A stretch of DNA of 64,000 bases, taken from assembly GCA_017591395.1 (NCBI GenBank), contig WEDG01000370.1, positions 1-64,000 on the forward strand. Direction: 5' to 3'. The notes beneath the pieces were generated by a model, which worked only from the letters and a program-made list of their open reading frames with translations, made no database searches and was not told where the DNA came from. Shown piece after piece: positions 23,016-34,602 of this stretch. Each line of letters begins with the position of its first letter. Within the stretch, counting starts at the first letter, position 1. Source of the stretch: Schistocephalus solidus (taxonomy: Eukaryota; Platyhelminthes; Cestoda; Diphyllobothriidea; Diphyllobothriidae). The position numbers and the translations under genes are program-made.

Positions 23016-23930
23016 CCAGTCTATTCGTGATGCCTCAGCTCTCATTTTGCAAAAGTCTCATCTCCATATATTTCGTCTGGTTTCATTTATTGCAGATGGT
23101 ATGAAATAAACACCGTACACCCATTCAAGTACTGCATGATCACTTCGACCCAGTGGAGTTAGGCAGTATACTACATATAAACTGTCAGGATCTTAAGTGA
23201 AGACGAGATCCAAACAATTGGCCTGTTGTCCTCCACGCGCTCTCGTTGGAACACATACATGTAATGTGAGAAGAGCTTCAAGTGTTGTCTTTATCTGACG
23301 GTGACAGAAGGAATACTTTGAGCACTGTGCCAGCAGATCGTTCCATCGAATGCTGGATGCATTGAATTCACCCATGATAACAAATCAGTTCAACTACCAA
23401 TCCCCTATATATTCTCCAACAAACAAGTATCGGCGTTGGTGTCTGTCCACGGTGGCTTCAAGGACTGCGATCCTTGTGTCTCTATAGTCAGCCAAAAAGC
23501 CTTGATACAATAAATAGTCGTTTCTGTCCCTTTTAACACAATGAAATTGCTGTTTACATACATCACAACTCCACCCTGGTGGTGGATACGGTCTCTCCTG
23601 AACAACTGGTACCCGGACAATGCGACTTCGCAATTGCTGACGTTCTGTGACAGTCAGGTTCCTGCGATTGCAATAATATCAGTAAACAGAACGGCTTCCT
23701 GTATTCTCTGTTCGTACAGCTTCGAATACAGACTTTGGGCGTTGGTATACAGAAATTGAAGTTGGCAGAACTCGGCCGAGCAGACTTCCGTTTGTGCCGA
23801 GTTCGCTGATACTACTTTGCCGCTGCCATCATCAGCATTAGCTGGTTCCAGACAACTTCTGCGTTGCTCTGTACCACGCGTCCTCTGAAAACTAATTGCA
23901 AAACAAATCCCGGATTTTTGCATAAGTTAT
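23016..23930 (-). mobile_element. CR1-like LINE copy A, endonuclease domain
   Basis: The APE-type endonuclease of a CR1-like LINE nicks the target. The minus strand reads, with frameshifts: 'LQFLYTNAQSLYSKLYEQRI' (about 23770-23710), 'SGYQLFRRDRIHHQGGVVMY' (23615-23555), 'MGEFNASSIRW' (23375-23343; family GDFNA..I.W), 'NCLDLVFT' and 'TPLGRSDHAVLEW' (about 23160-23125; family SDH motif). The TET motif after the first strand reads AGT, so a catalytic Glu is missing. The end 'RRNIWR.DFCKMRAEAS' leads into the linker beyond element R1. Confidence 0.8.
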
Positions 23931-23964
23931 CAAATTATCAACTTTCCCCAACACAGATTTTTAC

Positions 23965-25810
23965 CGGACCACTTTTGTGAAACCTGCCACATGTATTTTC
24001 TAAATCTAATAAACTCTCTTCGTAATGATCATCTATCTGAAGTAGTGATCTATTTTGATCTTAGTAAGGCATTCGGTAAAGTGCCTCATAGACGACTTCT
24101 AGCTAAACTAGAAGCTATAGGATTTCGTAGTCTCCTTACTGACTTTATTTGATCATACCTTAATGATCAAAAACAAAAAAGTTTTAGTGATATCCTCTTA
24201 CTCAAATGCTACCCCAATTGCTAGTGGTGTCCGTCAAGGTAACGTATTAGGTCCTTTGTTGTTCTTAATGTATATAAATGATAGTTCATCGATAGTTAAA
24301 CATTCTCAATCTTTTATTTATGCTTATGACCTCAAATGCGTGTATTCATTCTCTAACTCTACGACCGAACGGTGCCTAGAACAAATTCATTCAGACTTAG
24401 ACGCTCTTTTTGGCCTGGAGCTCCACATGGCTAATGGAGTTCTCACCTACTATGTGTCGCTACATGAGTTTTGGGCCTGTAAGGCCGCCGCAACCTCTTA
24501 TTTTTTTGAAGGTGCCCTATGATTGAATGTTCCTCCATCAAGGACTTGGGCTTAAGCTACACCAATAAATTAGATCTTTCGCCTCATGCCGATAGAATTA
24601 CGACCAAAGCGGCTCAGATTTGCGGCTTTATTTCTTTTAATTTCTACCTTCCTGAAATTAAATTAAGACATTATCGTATGTTTTTACTTCCCATTCTTGA
24701 ATTTTGCTGTCCTTTCTTCGGTTTAATGAACGAATCTAGCCGTTCAAAAATTGAAAATGTCCAAAGACATTTCACAAAAAAACTCCTATTTTCAACTCTT
24801 TCAACTACTTCCTACTCAACAAGATGCCAGCTAACGAAGCTAAAATTTCTATGGGTCAGGAAACTGGAAGCAGGATTTTGTATCCTTTTCCGACTAAATA
24901 ATAGCTCAACACTCCCAAAGCTTTCTGCCAGTACCCCAGTTAGTATTCCTTATAACCTAAGAAATTATGCATTAATTATAACTTCACCTGCATCCTCCAC
25001 GTGTAAACGCTCTCTATTCTTTGCTTTTAGGTATAAGTTTTCTTTGAAATAACTTGCCAATTGAAATAAGGTCATTAACTAATCTATCTGCATTCAAGCG
25101 AAGACTACACATTTATCTTAACACTGATTCTATTAACCTTTTATTTTTCTCATATTTTCCCGGCAGCTTTCGTTATGACTCGGAGAAATGACCATCGGGA
25201 ATTTAACTGACTCTCTTGAAACTATATTTTCGCTACCTCGAGTCACCCATGAACCATGAATTCTCCTTATATCACTAGTCATCCAAACAATGAAGTCATT
25301 CGGATGTACACATTCGGTGATCCAGTCTAAAATGCTGCCGTTTCATTGGATACTAACCGTCATCAGAATTCAATTCTGGATCCTTAGATGCTGAGGCCTC
25401 AAGTTCATTGAAGCATTTTCGCGAGATTTTGTTTCATACGCCTAAGTGCTCAAAAAAGAACCATCTCGACGTTTCATTATCTCATTCTGAAATGCTATTG
25501 CAGTATTACCCCACTCTACCACCTGACCTTATTTTCCTAAGCAGTTTTGTTCTCCTACCTTCTATTCGAAAATGAAGGCCTATTGAAAACTGCAGCCATT
25601 TTTAAGCTAGGAGTTTTTTCACTGCCTATCATTCTAGTTCACTATTAATCTCAAAACATTACTAACTTTTGACCTAACAGGACAAGTTCTGTCTACATTA
25701 TTAAATATTTGTACATTTTATCTGCACACCTCGTCAAAACTTTATTTCATTACTAATGTTTGTTTAGACAGTGCGTTGCCGGTGCTATCCAAATATAAAT
25801 TCTAAATTCT
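23965..25810 (+). mobile_element. Plus-strand LINE B, reverse transcriptase and 3' tail
   Basis: The plus strand reads 'VIYFDLSKAFGKVPHRRLL' (24050-24106), 'ASGVRQGNVLGPLLFLMYIN' (about 24220-24280), 'FIYAYDLKCVYSF', 'SIKDLGLSYTNKLDLS' (24534-), 'LPILEFCCPFFGLMNESSRS' and finally 'LPIEIRSLTNLSAFKRRLHI'. These are RT palm, thumb and C-terminal blocks of a Jockey/CR1-like LINE. The catalytic box is AYD where ADD is expected, and there is a stop at 24148-24150 plus a frameshift at an A-run (24165-24180), so it is inactive. It is 5'-truncated at about 23965, next to the start of copy A's endonuclease. The tail ends 'CCAAATATAAATTCTAAA' near 25810. Confidence 0.8.
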
Positions 25811-26916
25811 AAAGTTTTCTCTTCAATTCCATCAATAATTTGCGGCGTTTCAGACGTTCTGCTGGAGAGAATTCTGGCTGAAAAAATATCCTTATGAGAG
25901 TTTCGTAGGTTGGTATTTCTAGAGAGAAGTAGCTAAGCCACTTCCTTGCCCTCCAAGACAATTTTGATAGGCCATGGTCTCACAGGATCTCACTGTCCAT
26001 TTTACTAATTTTCTGATCCTGAAGATTGCGCAAACGGTTACCTTCTCTCCCGAATGATGCATATAGTTCAGCAGGGGCTGAAAGATAGCAAGGTCAATGG
26101 AAATCCTTTCCTTTGGAGTAGGAGCATTTGATTCAGGTAAACACTTTAGTTAATCAAGGGTAACGAAATATGTGAACTGGGAACGAAAGTTCTGTCATTC
26201 GAAATATGTGATGCAAAAACAACAGGCGCTCGGTTAAACTGCAGATGAAATACGGTTATAAAATGGGTCCCAGAATCAACGCCAACAATTTCTAGCTAGA
26301 CAGTTAAAAACAAACTAAGTTTTCTTCAAGTATATGTTACAGAAGTTTAAGAGCCGGAGAGCCAATTAACATTCTGAAAGCACATCGAATATGTAGTTCA
26401 GCCATCGATTGGTACAAAACCTCGGTCACGATCTTCAAAAATCATTTTAGAAACCGAATTGCAGACGCCGCTCTTGCTACAAAGAAAGTTGTTTCTGCGG
26501 AATATGCATGCCAGTGTTTTTTTTAACCAGATGCCGAGCCAAAAGAGCAAATGAAAATGATACAACAGATAAAGGAACAGAAAGAGCCGAAAACAGTGGC
26601 CAAACTGAAAAAAGAGAGACGTATAATTTACGTCAAAAGTGAATTTTACTTGTCCGAAAGCAGTCAGTTTGACAGTTCAACCAATAGAAAATGCTCGCAT
26701 GTGGATCTACCATAAACACAAGCAGTCGCTGTCTTGAAATATAATTAGGTTTATTGATAAGGCACTTCTTACTCCACGTCAAGATTCTCTTCAACAAAAT
26801 CTAAGAGCTCAAATCAATAGTATCTGAGCGAAAACCGCACATAATTGTGTTGACAGAGACTGAAGAAATAGGGCTAAACGAAGTCAGTATTAGGAACTAC
26901 CACAATTTTTATATTG
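25811..26916. other. No gene recognised
   Basis: AT-rich DNA between LINE B and element R copy 2. No domain or repeat relationship recognised. Confidence 0.4.
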
Positions 26917-27745
26917 TCTGTTTCCTTCCCAAACTCGCAACTTTTGGATTTTGAAAAGGGTCCTCCTGGTATTTGAGGCAGTTCCCTTGAGATTATATTG
27001 GCTTTTAAAAATGTTTCAATAACCCTCTGCAGAGTCAATCTTCGCATTCATTTTTTCGTCCCCTCATTTTTAACTAGCATCGCCAACTCTTGACAACCTT
27101 GATAATTTCCTCCGATTTTGCAACCCTGACGATAGTCTCGGGGATCTATTGATTATTGTGGCGGATTTTGATGTTTTTGCCTCTTTGTTGGTGGAATATG
27201 TAGTCAGTAAGGTCACATCTCGGTGATGATCTCGTGACCTCTTCTTTCCCCTCTTCGTTTCGACCATATTGTCTACGATGAGTCCCTCCACTCTCACCTC
27301 CACAGTGGCTATAAACAGTAGCTCTGACTGTTATATTATCACTCACCTGACAAGGAGCATTCCGAACCCTCATACGTTGTCAGCAATGTCATAATACTAT
27401 CCCATTGCATCGTACCAATCCCATCAACTCAAGCTATTAATTTTTAGAGAAGTAGTATTTTCGTCTAGATTTTTTTTAAAAATTGGCAGCTCGCCGAACT
27501 TCGCCCCGATTTAATTGTAGGAGTTCTTTTACTGCTTCTTTTCTAGTTCACTGTATATGCCAAAGATTTTTGACTTTTGTTTTTAAAATGGGAAATCTTT
27601 CTGAATCGGATATGCCTACCATACTACTCATTTCTGATGTTCACATAGTGCAGAAGATATCCACTTTGTATTTATTTATACCGTTATACTAAATTTGTAA
27701 TGATGGGGCCCTCTCAGCCTTAAATATACAATATATTTATTTATT
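26917..27745 (+). mobile_element. Element R, copy 2
   Basis: Full-length counterpart of 22186-23015, diverged by substitutions and small indels but sharing both ends. The copy begins 'ATTGTCTGTTTCCTTCCC' and ends with 'AAATATACAAT' plus ATTT repeats at about 27745. The tail directly abuts the AT-rich 3' end of a minus-strand CR1-like fragment, giving a tail-to-tail junction. A third, 47 bp piece of the R tail in reverse orientation lies at 32422-32468. Confidence 0.7.
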
Positions 27746-28205
27746 TATATTTTGAGCATTGCGGGCGAAGCCCTTGTTAACCCTATTGATGAAAAATCGA
27801 AATTATAAATGCAAGTATATATAGAAAGCATAGAATACAGTAAAAAATTTTACATCTAACGTGCAGTGGTACGATATACATAAATTGAAATCATGAAGTA
27901 GATTTAATAAATCGCTGAAGACAGTCCTGTGGTGAGAGTTGTTGGTTATCAAAAATCAAGAAGTCTAACTGCCGTTTGAACATATCCACGGTACTCGACA
28001 TCATTATTTCGCTTGGAAGTGGTCGAGCCACTCGCTGACTGAAAGAAAAATTTCGTTGATTTAGGCGTATAAATTCGCGTTTGACCTTATATGGATGTCC
28101 ACACAGGTGATTCATGTTTGGTGACTTAAATAAATCTTTAGATTTCAGAGAACAGGGGTATCTGTAGATAATTCGGAATGTACATTACAGGTCACATAGT
28201 TCATT
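27746..28205 (-). mobile_element. CR1-like LINE 3' end (5'-truncated)
   Basis: The minus strand reads 'GHPYKVKREFIRLNQRNFSF', 'SQRVARPLPSEIMMSSTVDM' and 'FKRQLDFLIFDNQQLSPQDC' (28100-27910). This is the C-terminal end of CR1-type RTs (R.NFFSQRV...LP..VV.S.TVD.FK..LD), here in one open frame. 27745-28205 is homologous to 29935-30400, the 3' end of a longer minus-strand copy. Truncation at about 28205 coincides with the start of plus-strand CR1 endonuclease coding. Confidence 0.8.
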
Positions 28206-28209
28206 GTGA

Positions 28210-29215
28210 CAGATTTCAACGTAGAGGCGGCAGCGTAAAAATTTTCCTGTTGGCAGAGCGAAATTTCCGACGCAGTACTACGAAGGTTTGAAATAATTTC
28301 TTGCAAAATTAGGAGCAAAAACTCGCTGACGCCCACCTATACGTTGTCTACCAGCCTCATAGCTCAAAAAATTGATGATGTGGAACTTCTAAATATATTG
28401 AAACTGCCATTCCAGCAGGATAGTTTATTAATCCCGAGTGAATTCAATGCACCTGGTATCAATTGGGAAAGTTCAGCAGTAAAGGCCACAGCAACGTCAT
28501 GTAACTATGAACTACTGCAATTTTCCTTGGAAAAATACCTCATCCAGAACATAGGATTCGGAATCAGGATAAGAGAAGGTCAACGATGAAACTAATTAGA
28601 TCTGATTTTCAGTAAACAAGTTGTATGGGAAATGGACTCACAACCGCCACTAGGGTTAAGTGACCATGCTGCTTTTACCTGCGTGTCTTCTCTCCTATCT
28701 CCACGACCGCGAATTAGGAGTCGCAGAATCATTTGGAAAGGGGGTTTCAATGTAAGGAGATGTGCTCCTTCCCCGTAAACCTGGTTAGGTAGTACGACAG
28801 ATAGCGATGAAACCTGACAGTATTTCAAATGGATTACAGAGTGCCTAATTAAAGTTTATTGCCCAATGAAAACAATAAGAGCATGCGCCCGACATCAATG
28901 GATCAATCCAATGATAAAAGATGCACAGAGAACAAACTGACTGTGGAAATGTGCTTGCATCTTCAAGATCCTATAGAATTTAGTGAATATAAGGGCAACG
29001 AAATGAATGCCATAAACAAATATGGATGGCTAAAACTGCCTTCGAGCGTCAGCTGCCAACGGAAGCCCCAATAAGTCCAAAATATTTTATGGGTGCATCC
29101 GCAGTCAACGGAAGCACCATAACGAAAGTTCGAGTATAAATGGTAGCCTCGGGAACATATTAACAGGTAAACCGCGGAAAGTACAGCTATTGTCCCAGTT
29201 TTTAGATCGGCATTT
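28210..29215 (+). mobile_element. CR1-like LINE copy D, endonuclease and linker
   Basis: The plus strand reads 'GSVKIFLLAERNFRR', 'LYVVYQPHSSKN', 'LLIPSEFNAPGINWESSAV' (family GDFNAPxIxW), 'NIGFGIRIREGQR', 'LDLIFSKQVVWEMDSQPPLG' immediately followed by the LSDH motif (about 28606-28673), and 'RSRRIIWKGGF'. A linker 'ISPK.FYGCIRSQRKHHNES' and 'KVQLLSQFLDRHLW' ends near 29215. Frameshifts and stops are present. The matching RT half, in the same orientation, is at 32480-33320. Between them sits a minus-strand CR1-like copy. Confidence 0.75.
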
Positions 29216-29934
29216 ATGGTGGAATCATCTGATAACATTTTAGAACTTTTTTGAGCGAAGATACAGTTGTCATTGAAACCGTAGCCTTTTCTGTCAAAGA
29301 ATTCAGTCGGGTTCTCGACCGAGAAACTTCTCATAGCATCCAAAAAGACAGATTAAGCCACAGCGGCAGTAGAAGTGGGCCAAAGCACATGCCCAGCAAA
29401 AGCACACTTTTGAAGGTGTCGACTGACCAAAGAGTGGTATTTTGCCCAGAACTAGGCGTTATCTCTGTCCCAACGAGCCTTTCGAATGCAGAAGGAGTCG
29501 AGAATCGAAATGACCGTAATATAATCTCAGTATATGCTCCGCCATCGCCAGCAACCAGTTGCAGAGTGTAACATAGAGTAATACACGACACAACAGTAGA
29601 AAATAGGCATGACATCGGTAGAGATGAATGTCTTTTTATTCAATAACTCCCTGAATCAAATGAAAACACTCCAAAATAGCGAGTTTTGGAAGAACTAGCG
29701 CTCTGACAACATCCAATTACTAGCATTTTGGAACCCTCAGAGGCAAACGAGGTGATCAAAGCATTCGTCTTGGAAAACGGTGTCACAACACGTCCCTGCC
29801 CTCTTTAATTCGTGCTTATCAGTAGTGAATAATGCAGGCTCATTAATTCCAGACACATTAAGATGAAAGGCTCCACCCCGGCGATTTTTCAACAACACTT
29901 CGAACCAAGAGAAAGACTGAAACCTTGTATATTG
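29216..29934. other. Weak LINE-like remnants, not assigned
   Basis: On the plus strand 'NIISVYAPPSPATS' (about 29515-29560) resembles the 'IISAYAPP' strand of RTE endonucleases, and 'ALFNSCLSVVNNAGSLIPDT' (about 29800-29860) loosely resembles an RT block. Both are short and isolated. I do not assign an element. Confidence 0.3.
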
Positions 29935-32425
29935 TGTTTTTTGAGGTAACGGGCATAGCCCTTGTTGACCTAATTTATGTCCAATCTCAATGATAAATGT
30001 AAGTATATAAAGACAAAATAAAATAAAGTTGAACATTTGACATCAAACGTGTAATGGTTTGATACACTTAAATGTACATCATGCAACAAAGCTAATGGTT
30101 GGTTGAAGATAGTCCTGCAGGGAGAGTCATCGGTTATCAAAAATTAAGCACTCTTACTGTCGTTTGAACATATACACGGTATTCGACCTCATTATTTCGC
30201 TTGTAAGTGAGCTCCATGGTCGAACCACTCAATGACTGAAGGAAACTTTTCGTTGATATCGGCGTTAACATTCACGTTGAACCTTATATGGATGACCGGG
30301 TAGGTGAGTCATATTTGTATACTCAAAGAAATCTTCGGATGTCAACGAACAAACATGTCCATGGATAATTCAGAGTGTCCATAGCAGGTTACACCTCATT
30401 TGTCTAGAGGAAAAAGGAAACGTGTTAAGTTTGATAAATCTTTATGGATATGACAGTGTTCTAGGACCATCAAAAAATGTTGTTGCCCATCTTTGCACCT
30501 GCTTGATAGGATCACTGTCTTTATTCATCCAAGGTATCCATGCTGGTAATCCGTATTCAAAATGTGGTCCAATGAAAGTACTGAAGATACGTTAAAACAG
30601 TTAGGGGTGGAGGCTATGAAAGCGCGCCTGATCCAGTACACATTGCTCATCGTCTTTTGGAAAGCTCGTTTAAAGTGTTAAGTGGGCAGTAGGTTTGAAG
30701 CTATCCAGATACCAAGATCTTTGTGCGTATCAAATTACTTTAGTGGAATTCCGTTCAGGTAGAACTGGTGTTTGGGGAAACGTCTTCTCCCAGATTCAAA
30801 GCAGTAAGACTACACATTTGGGTATACTAAACGTTAAAAGCCACTGGCTGGACCAGACAGTTAATTTATCAATGTTTTGTTGTAGTTACTGCGTGTCATC
30901 AACAGAGCTGATGATTTTACAGATTTTGATATTATCTGCAAACATGATGGCATCACAGTCAAGATTATCAGTGCAGTCGTTTATATAAATGAGGAAAAGA
31001 AGATGATCTAAGACTGAAACCTGCGGAACACCATTTTATACTGTCAACCACTCAGATAAAGTTGTACCATAAGTACTTCTTGCAGTCTGCATGAAAGGAA
31101 ACTTTTGATCCATTTAAAGACGTTACCCTGGATAACTCATTGATGAATTGTATGTAGCAGTTACCGATGTGATACACTTTCAAATGCCTTCTTGAAGTCA
31201 AAAAAACATCAAATGGATGGCCTTGGTCTATGGCATTTGTCAATTTTTCCTGCGAGTGAAGACCACTTGTAAGACGTGAGTAACCAGACTGAAAGTCATC
31301 CTGGGCAGCACATTATATGTTCTTCTGATCCGGATACTTCATTATGTGTCTCTTAATAAGTTTTTCCATGAACTTTCGCCAAATGCGGGTTTAACCAATC
31401 GGACGGTAATTTTCCGACTCCAGCTTGGACCCTCCTTTGTGGATCGAGGAGATAAGGGCAGTTTTCCATTCCTGCGGTAGTTCGACCTCTTCCATGGACT
31501 TTTGGAATATCATCGAAACCGGTTCACACAGTACATTGGTAAATTCTCAAAGGGCATGCGAATGAATTCTATCTGGACTCGGTGACTCGACAGGCTTCAG
31601 GAGGAGTACTTCAACCCTTACCAATGTGGGCAAGAAGTCAACATTATTTTCTAATGCAAACATTTGCGAATGTTGTAGATGTCCTAAGTACGGGAGCTGG
31701 GGAGGATTTTTACGAGTGAATACTGACTGAAATAAGCTAAAGAAAAGCAAGGCTTTCGTTTGGTCACTCGTTTCCAGTACTCGGTTTGGGACCGCAGCAC
31801 TGGAATTGGGTCACGATTTATTTGGCTATTGCATATGCAACCGTATAGGATCTTGGGATGCTCCAAAGAGTTCTGTTGTATGATACGCTCATAGTTCTTT
31901 TGAAATCAGTTTGCCTCTCGCTTAGAGACACCCCGTTGTCATTTGTATTCTCGCAAGTGTTCGATATTCACTTTAGTCGAAACCGCTTCAGGTCTTATTT
32001 CTTATTTTGAAGGAGATCTGAAGTTCGTAGTCTATCGAAAATGGATAATTGTTTTCTTTCATTTTGGGAGCCAATAAAGATTAAAAATTCTTTTAACCAA
32101 AGAGCTGAATGTTCTCCAGCAAGTTTCTTAATTGCGTCAGGCTGTGAGAACATGGAATATTCAAAGAGCAGTACGACGTGGTCACTAGCAGCCACTACCG
32201 GTAGATCTTGTAAATCCAGCAACATTATCATCATCTCGAGTGAACACAAGGTCTTGACAATTGGAACGTTGTCCTTCCGTAATGCGTGTCCCGAAAGGTA
32301 CATTCTGGAAGAGTAATTTTTCGCCTGCCATCTCAAGCAAACGATGACCGAACGCATCCGTTGGACCCGAAAAATTTCAAGGTTCCCAGTGTATATTAGG
32401 AGCGTTAAAGTCACCAACGATAAAT
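29935..32425 (-). mobile_element. CR1-like LINE copy E (minus), endonuclease to 3' end
   Basis: Reading down the minus strand: 'FIVGDFNAPNIHWEP' and 'NVPFGTRITEGQRSN' (32425-32280, endonuclease), 'RDDDNVAGFTRSTGS', a linker with 'QSVFTRKNPPQLP' and 'VLLLKPVESPSPDRIHSHAL' (31700-31550), RT with 'AIDQGHPFDVF' and 'DFKKAFESVSH' (about 31240-31170), and 'DAIMFADNIKI' (about 30952-30920). The catalytic box is FADN, so the second Asp is lost. The 3' end at 29935-30400 matches the fragment at 27745-28205. The copy is 5'-truncated inside the endonuclease at 32425 and sits between the two halves of plus-strand copy D. Confidence 0.8.
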
Positions 32426-32468
32426 AAATAAATAAATTTTATATTTAAGGCCCAGAGAGCCCCGTGGC
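32422..32468 (-). mobile_element. Element R tail, reverse-oriented fragment
   Basis: Its reverse complement reads 'GGGGCTCTCTGGGCCTTAAA' followed by an AT-rich (TTTA)n tail, essentially the last ~45 bp of element R copy 1. It marks the 5' truncation point of CR1-like copy E. Confidence 0.65.
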
Positions 32469-32479
32469 TTTGAGGACTA

Positions 32480-33320
32480 TTGAGGGTACAATCTGCTGAA
32501 TTTTCCCGGTTTGTTTTAACCGAAGAAACTTACTGTAACCATCCCGTAATCGATTTCAAAGATGTCACAATGATTGAGGCCGTTCAGTTCACCGAAGTAA
32601 TTGTTCTAAAGCGACTGTTAGCGCAACAGTTATACAAATCGTCAGGTCCCGATGAGGTACCGGCGAAACTGTTGAATGAATTCACCTATGAGATAGATAA
32701 ACCACTCTCTATGATTTTTCATGCATCCCTCGAGACTGGATGTCTACCAGCTGATTGGAAATCTGCGTTGATAACACCGCTGTACAAGGGTGGCAGCCGG
32801 GTCTCCACTAACAACTACCGACCAGTCAGTCTTACTTCCCTTTGCTGTAAAATTATGGAAAAATAATTAAGTGGCAACTAATGCAGTTCCTTGAGCAAAA
32901 TGATCGAATTTCATATTTTCAGCATGGTTTCCATAGAAGCAGGCCCTGTGTTGCAAACCTGCTGTACTGTTAAGAACGTTGGATAAAAGAATGTGATAGG
33001 GTGAACACGATGCATGCAGTATATATAGACTACAAGAAATACTTCAATTGCGTGTCTCACCATCGCCTTTTGTACAAACTCAATCGTATGAAAATAAGGG
33101 GAAAGCTTCTGATGTTGATACACAGCTTCCTAATCGGCTCTTGTCTAACTTTCCATGTCAGGGACCAGCAGTCGGCGAAGGTTGCGGTTGAAAGTGGTAT
33201 TCTCCAAGGCTGCACCCTTGACTCTAGCCCGTTCATTATTTATACACGTCAACGACAACGTCAATGAGCTGGATTCGATGTCGCCATGTTTGCAGATCTG
33301 GCGCATCATCTGACATGAAG
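32480..33320 (+). mobile_element. CR1-like LINE copy D, reverse transcriptase
   Basis: The plus strand reads 'SSGPDEVPAKLLNEF' (32640-), 'LPADWKSALITPLYKGGSRV', 'NNYRPVSLTSLCCKIMEK' (to 32866), 'VYIDYKKYFNCVSHHRLLYK' (33019-33078) and 'GILQGCTLDSSPFII' (33198-33242), with stops and frameshifts between. The final box reads 'MFADLAHHLT' (33285-33314) where FADDIKIW is expected, so a catalytic Asp is gone. The start lines up with the point in the linker where the endonuclease half ends at 29215. Low-complexity 'CGTCAACGACAACGTCAA' at about 33247-33265 causes one frameshift. Confidence 0.8.
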
Positions 33321-33527
33321 TTGACGAAAAACATTTGCAGACAAACTAAAGCTGACCTGAGCAAGGTTCGAAAAACTGCCTTATGCCGTTTAATGGAAAA
33401 AAGAACAACTTCTTAAGAGTTGGCAGAACCAGATCACCGAACAGCATGGGCTTCCGCTTGAACGTTTTTTTTAAAGTGCTCTAAGGGTAAGCGCAACGCC
33501 TTGCCTGTTCCACAGTCAGTGCTGAGA

Positions 33528-33965
33528 CTTTGCCTGGGCAAAGTAGTTAGCCACGTGGAGAACACGCGGATGGCCACAGTACCTGTTGCCAATGTCGGCA
33601 AGCCCAATTACCCAAGAACTCAAACGGATGACGAATTCCGGCAGTCAGCATCTCGAATGCGGGCCATCATCACACCACATGCATCCAAGTGCGATGAGCA
33701 TTGGAACCTGTAATTTTGACAAGCACGTTGGCCCAGTGCAAGGACATGAACAGTGCATACTGAAACAGCTGGCTGGTAAGACAACTATCACACCACCTGC
33801 AACTTACTGCGATCCACTCAGGAACAGCCAATGGTACTAGCCACGTAGTGGCCTAGCAACTTCATCCTAGAAGTGCTGCGAATCCAGTACCCTTATCTGT
33901 CTCTATCTCTGAGGATGGATTTGAATGAGAATCCAAAACGTCAGGCTAATAAAGCTCTTGTTTGA
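33528..33965 (+). repeat. Dispersed repeat with hammerhead-like tail, copy 1
   Basis: It is homologous to 40895-41205: both begin 'GCCTGGGCAAAGTA' and end with a segment 'CATCCTAGAAGTGCT..' / 'CATCCTAAAAGTACT..', TATCTG, and the hairpin. Here CTGAGGA (33909-33915) is followed by a perfect six-pair stem TGGATT/AATCCA (33916-33921 with 33930-33935), then AAACGTC (33936-33942) and 'AGGCTAATAAAGCTC'. The same terminal text follows the hairpin at 9584. The body has no coding frame shared with the other copy, so it looks like a non-autonomous or pLTR-derived repeat. Confidence 0.6.
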
Positions 33966-34602
33966 CCTTCATATGCTGCAGTACCACTTGGGTTATGTGA
34001 ATACATAATTTAAAGCCCCAATGCCCTACCTGACTCTGTCTACATTCATTTGGCTGTAATTTTTTTTACATCGTTTCTAATTCTTGATATTTTACAGTGA
34101 CAAATATTGAGTTTAAGTCTTTTTTCCTCAAATATACTGAAAAATTTAACTATGGACTGAAATGCTCTACAAGTTGAGTCCAGCACAGAAGGCAGTTTAT
34201 TGATCGGCATCACGCAGTTCCTGCATTGTTGACCGGGTAAAGGATGAAAATTTGCGTATAAGGCCTGTCGATTGGGCCAAAATGGACATACATTATATGG
34301 GATCTTGTCACCACCAGAATAGCAACTGTTACGAGTCTTTTTAAATTTCCATTAGGTGATCAAGACTTCAGTACGACTTTTAAATAGCTTTTAGATTATT
34401 GTGAACTGGAACTTTAACAATAGATAACACACGGATTTCAAAAAGGTCAATTTCATGCTTGGAACTTTGAACTAATCACGAGAGCCTATTGACATGAGCT
34501 GATATCCCGAGCCAATAGTAATTTGTGCGTAAAACGAAAAGCTGTTTGGTGTTACTGTGTTTTGTTTAGTCTGCTCGATTGGCCTGCCTAGATCTTAATA
34601 TA
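33966..34602. other. Upstream region of the PPP1R14-like gene
   Basis: AT-rich, with no element recognised. The promoter or 5' UTR of the gene starting at 34603 should lie here or nearby. I see no distinctive TATA or initiator signal that I would defend. Confidence 0.3.
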
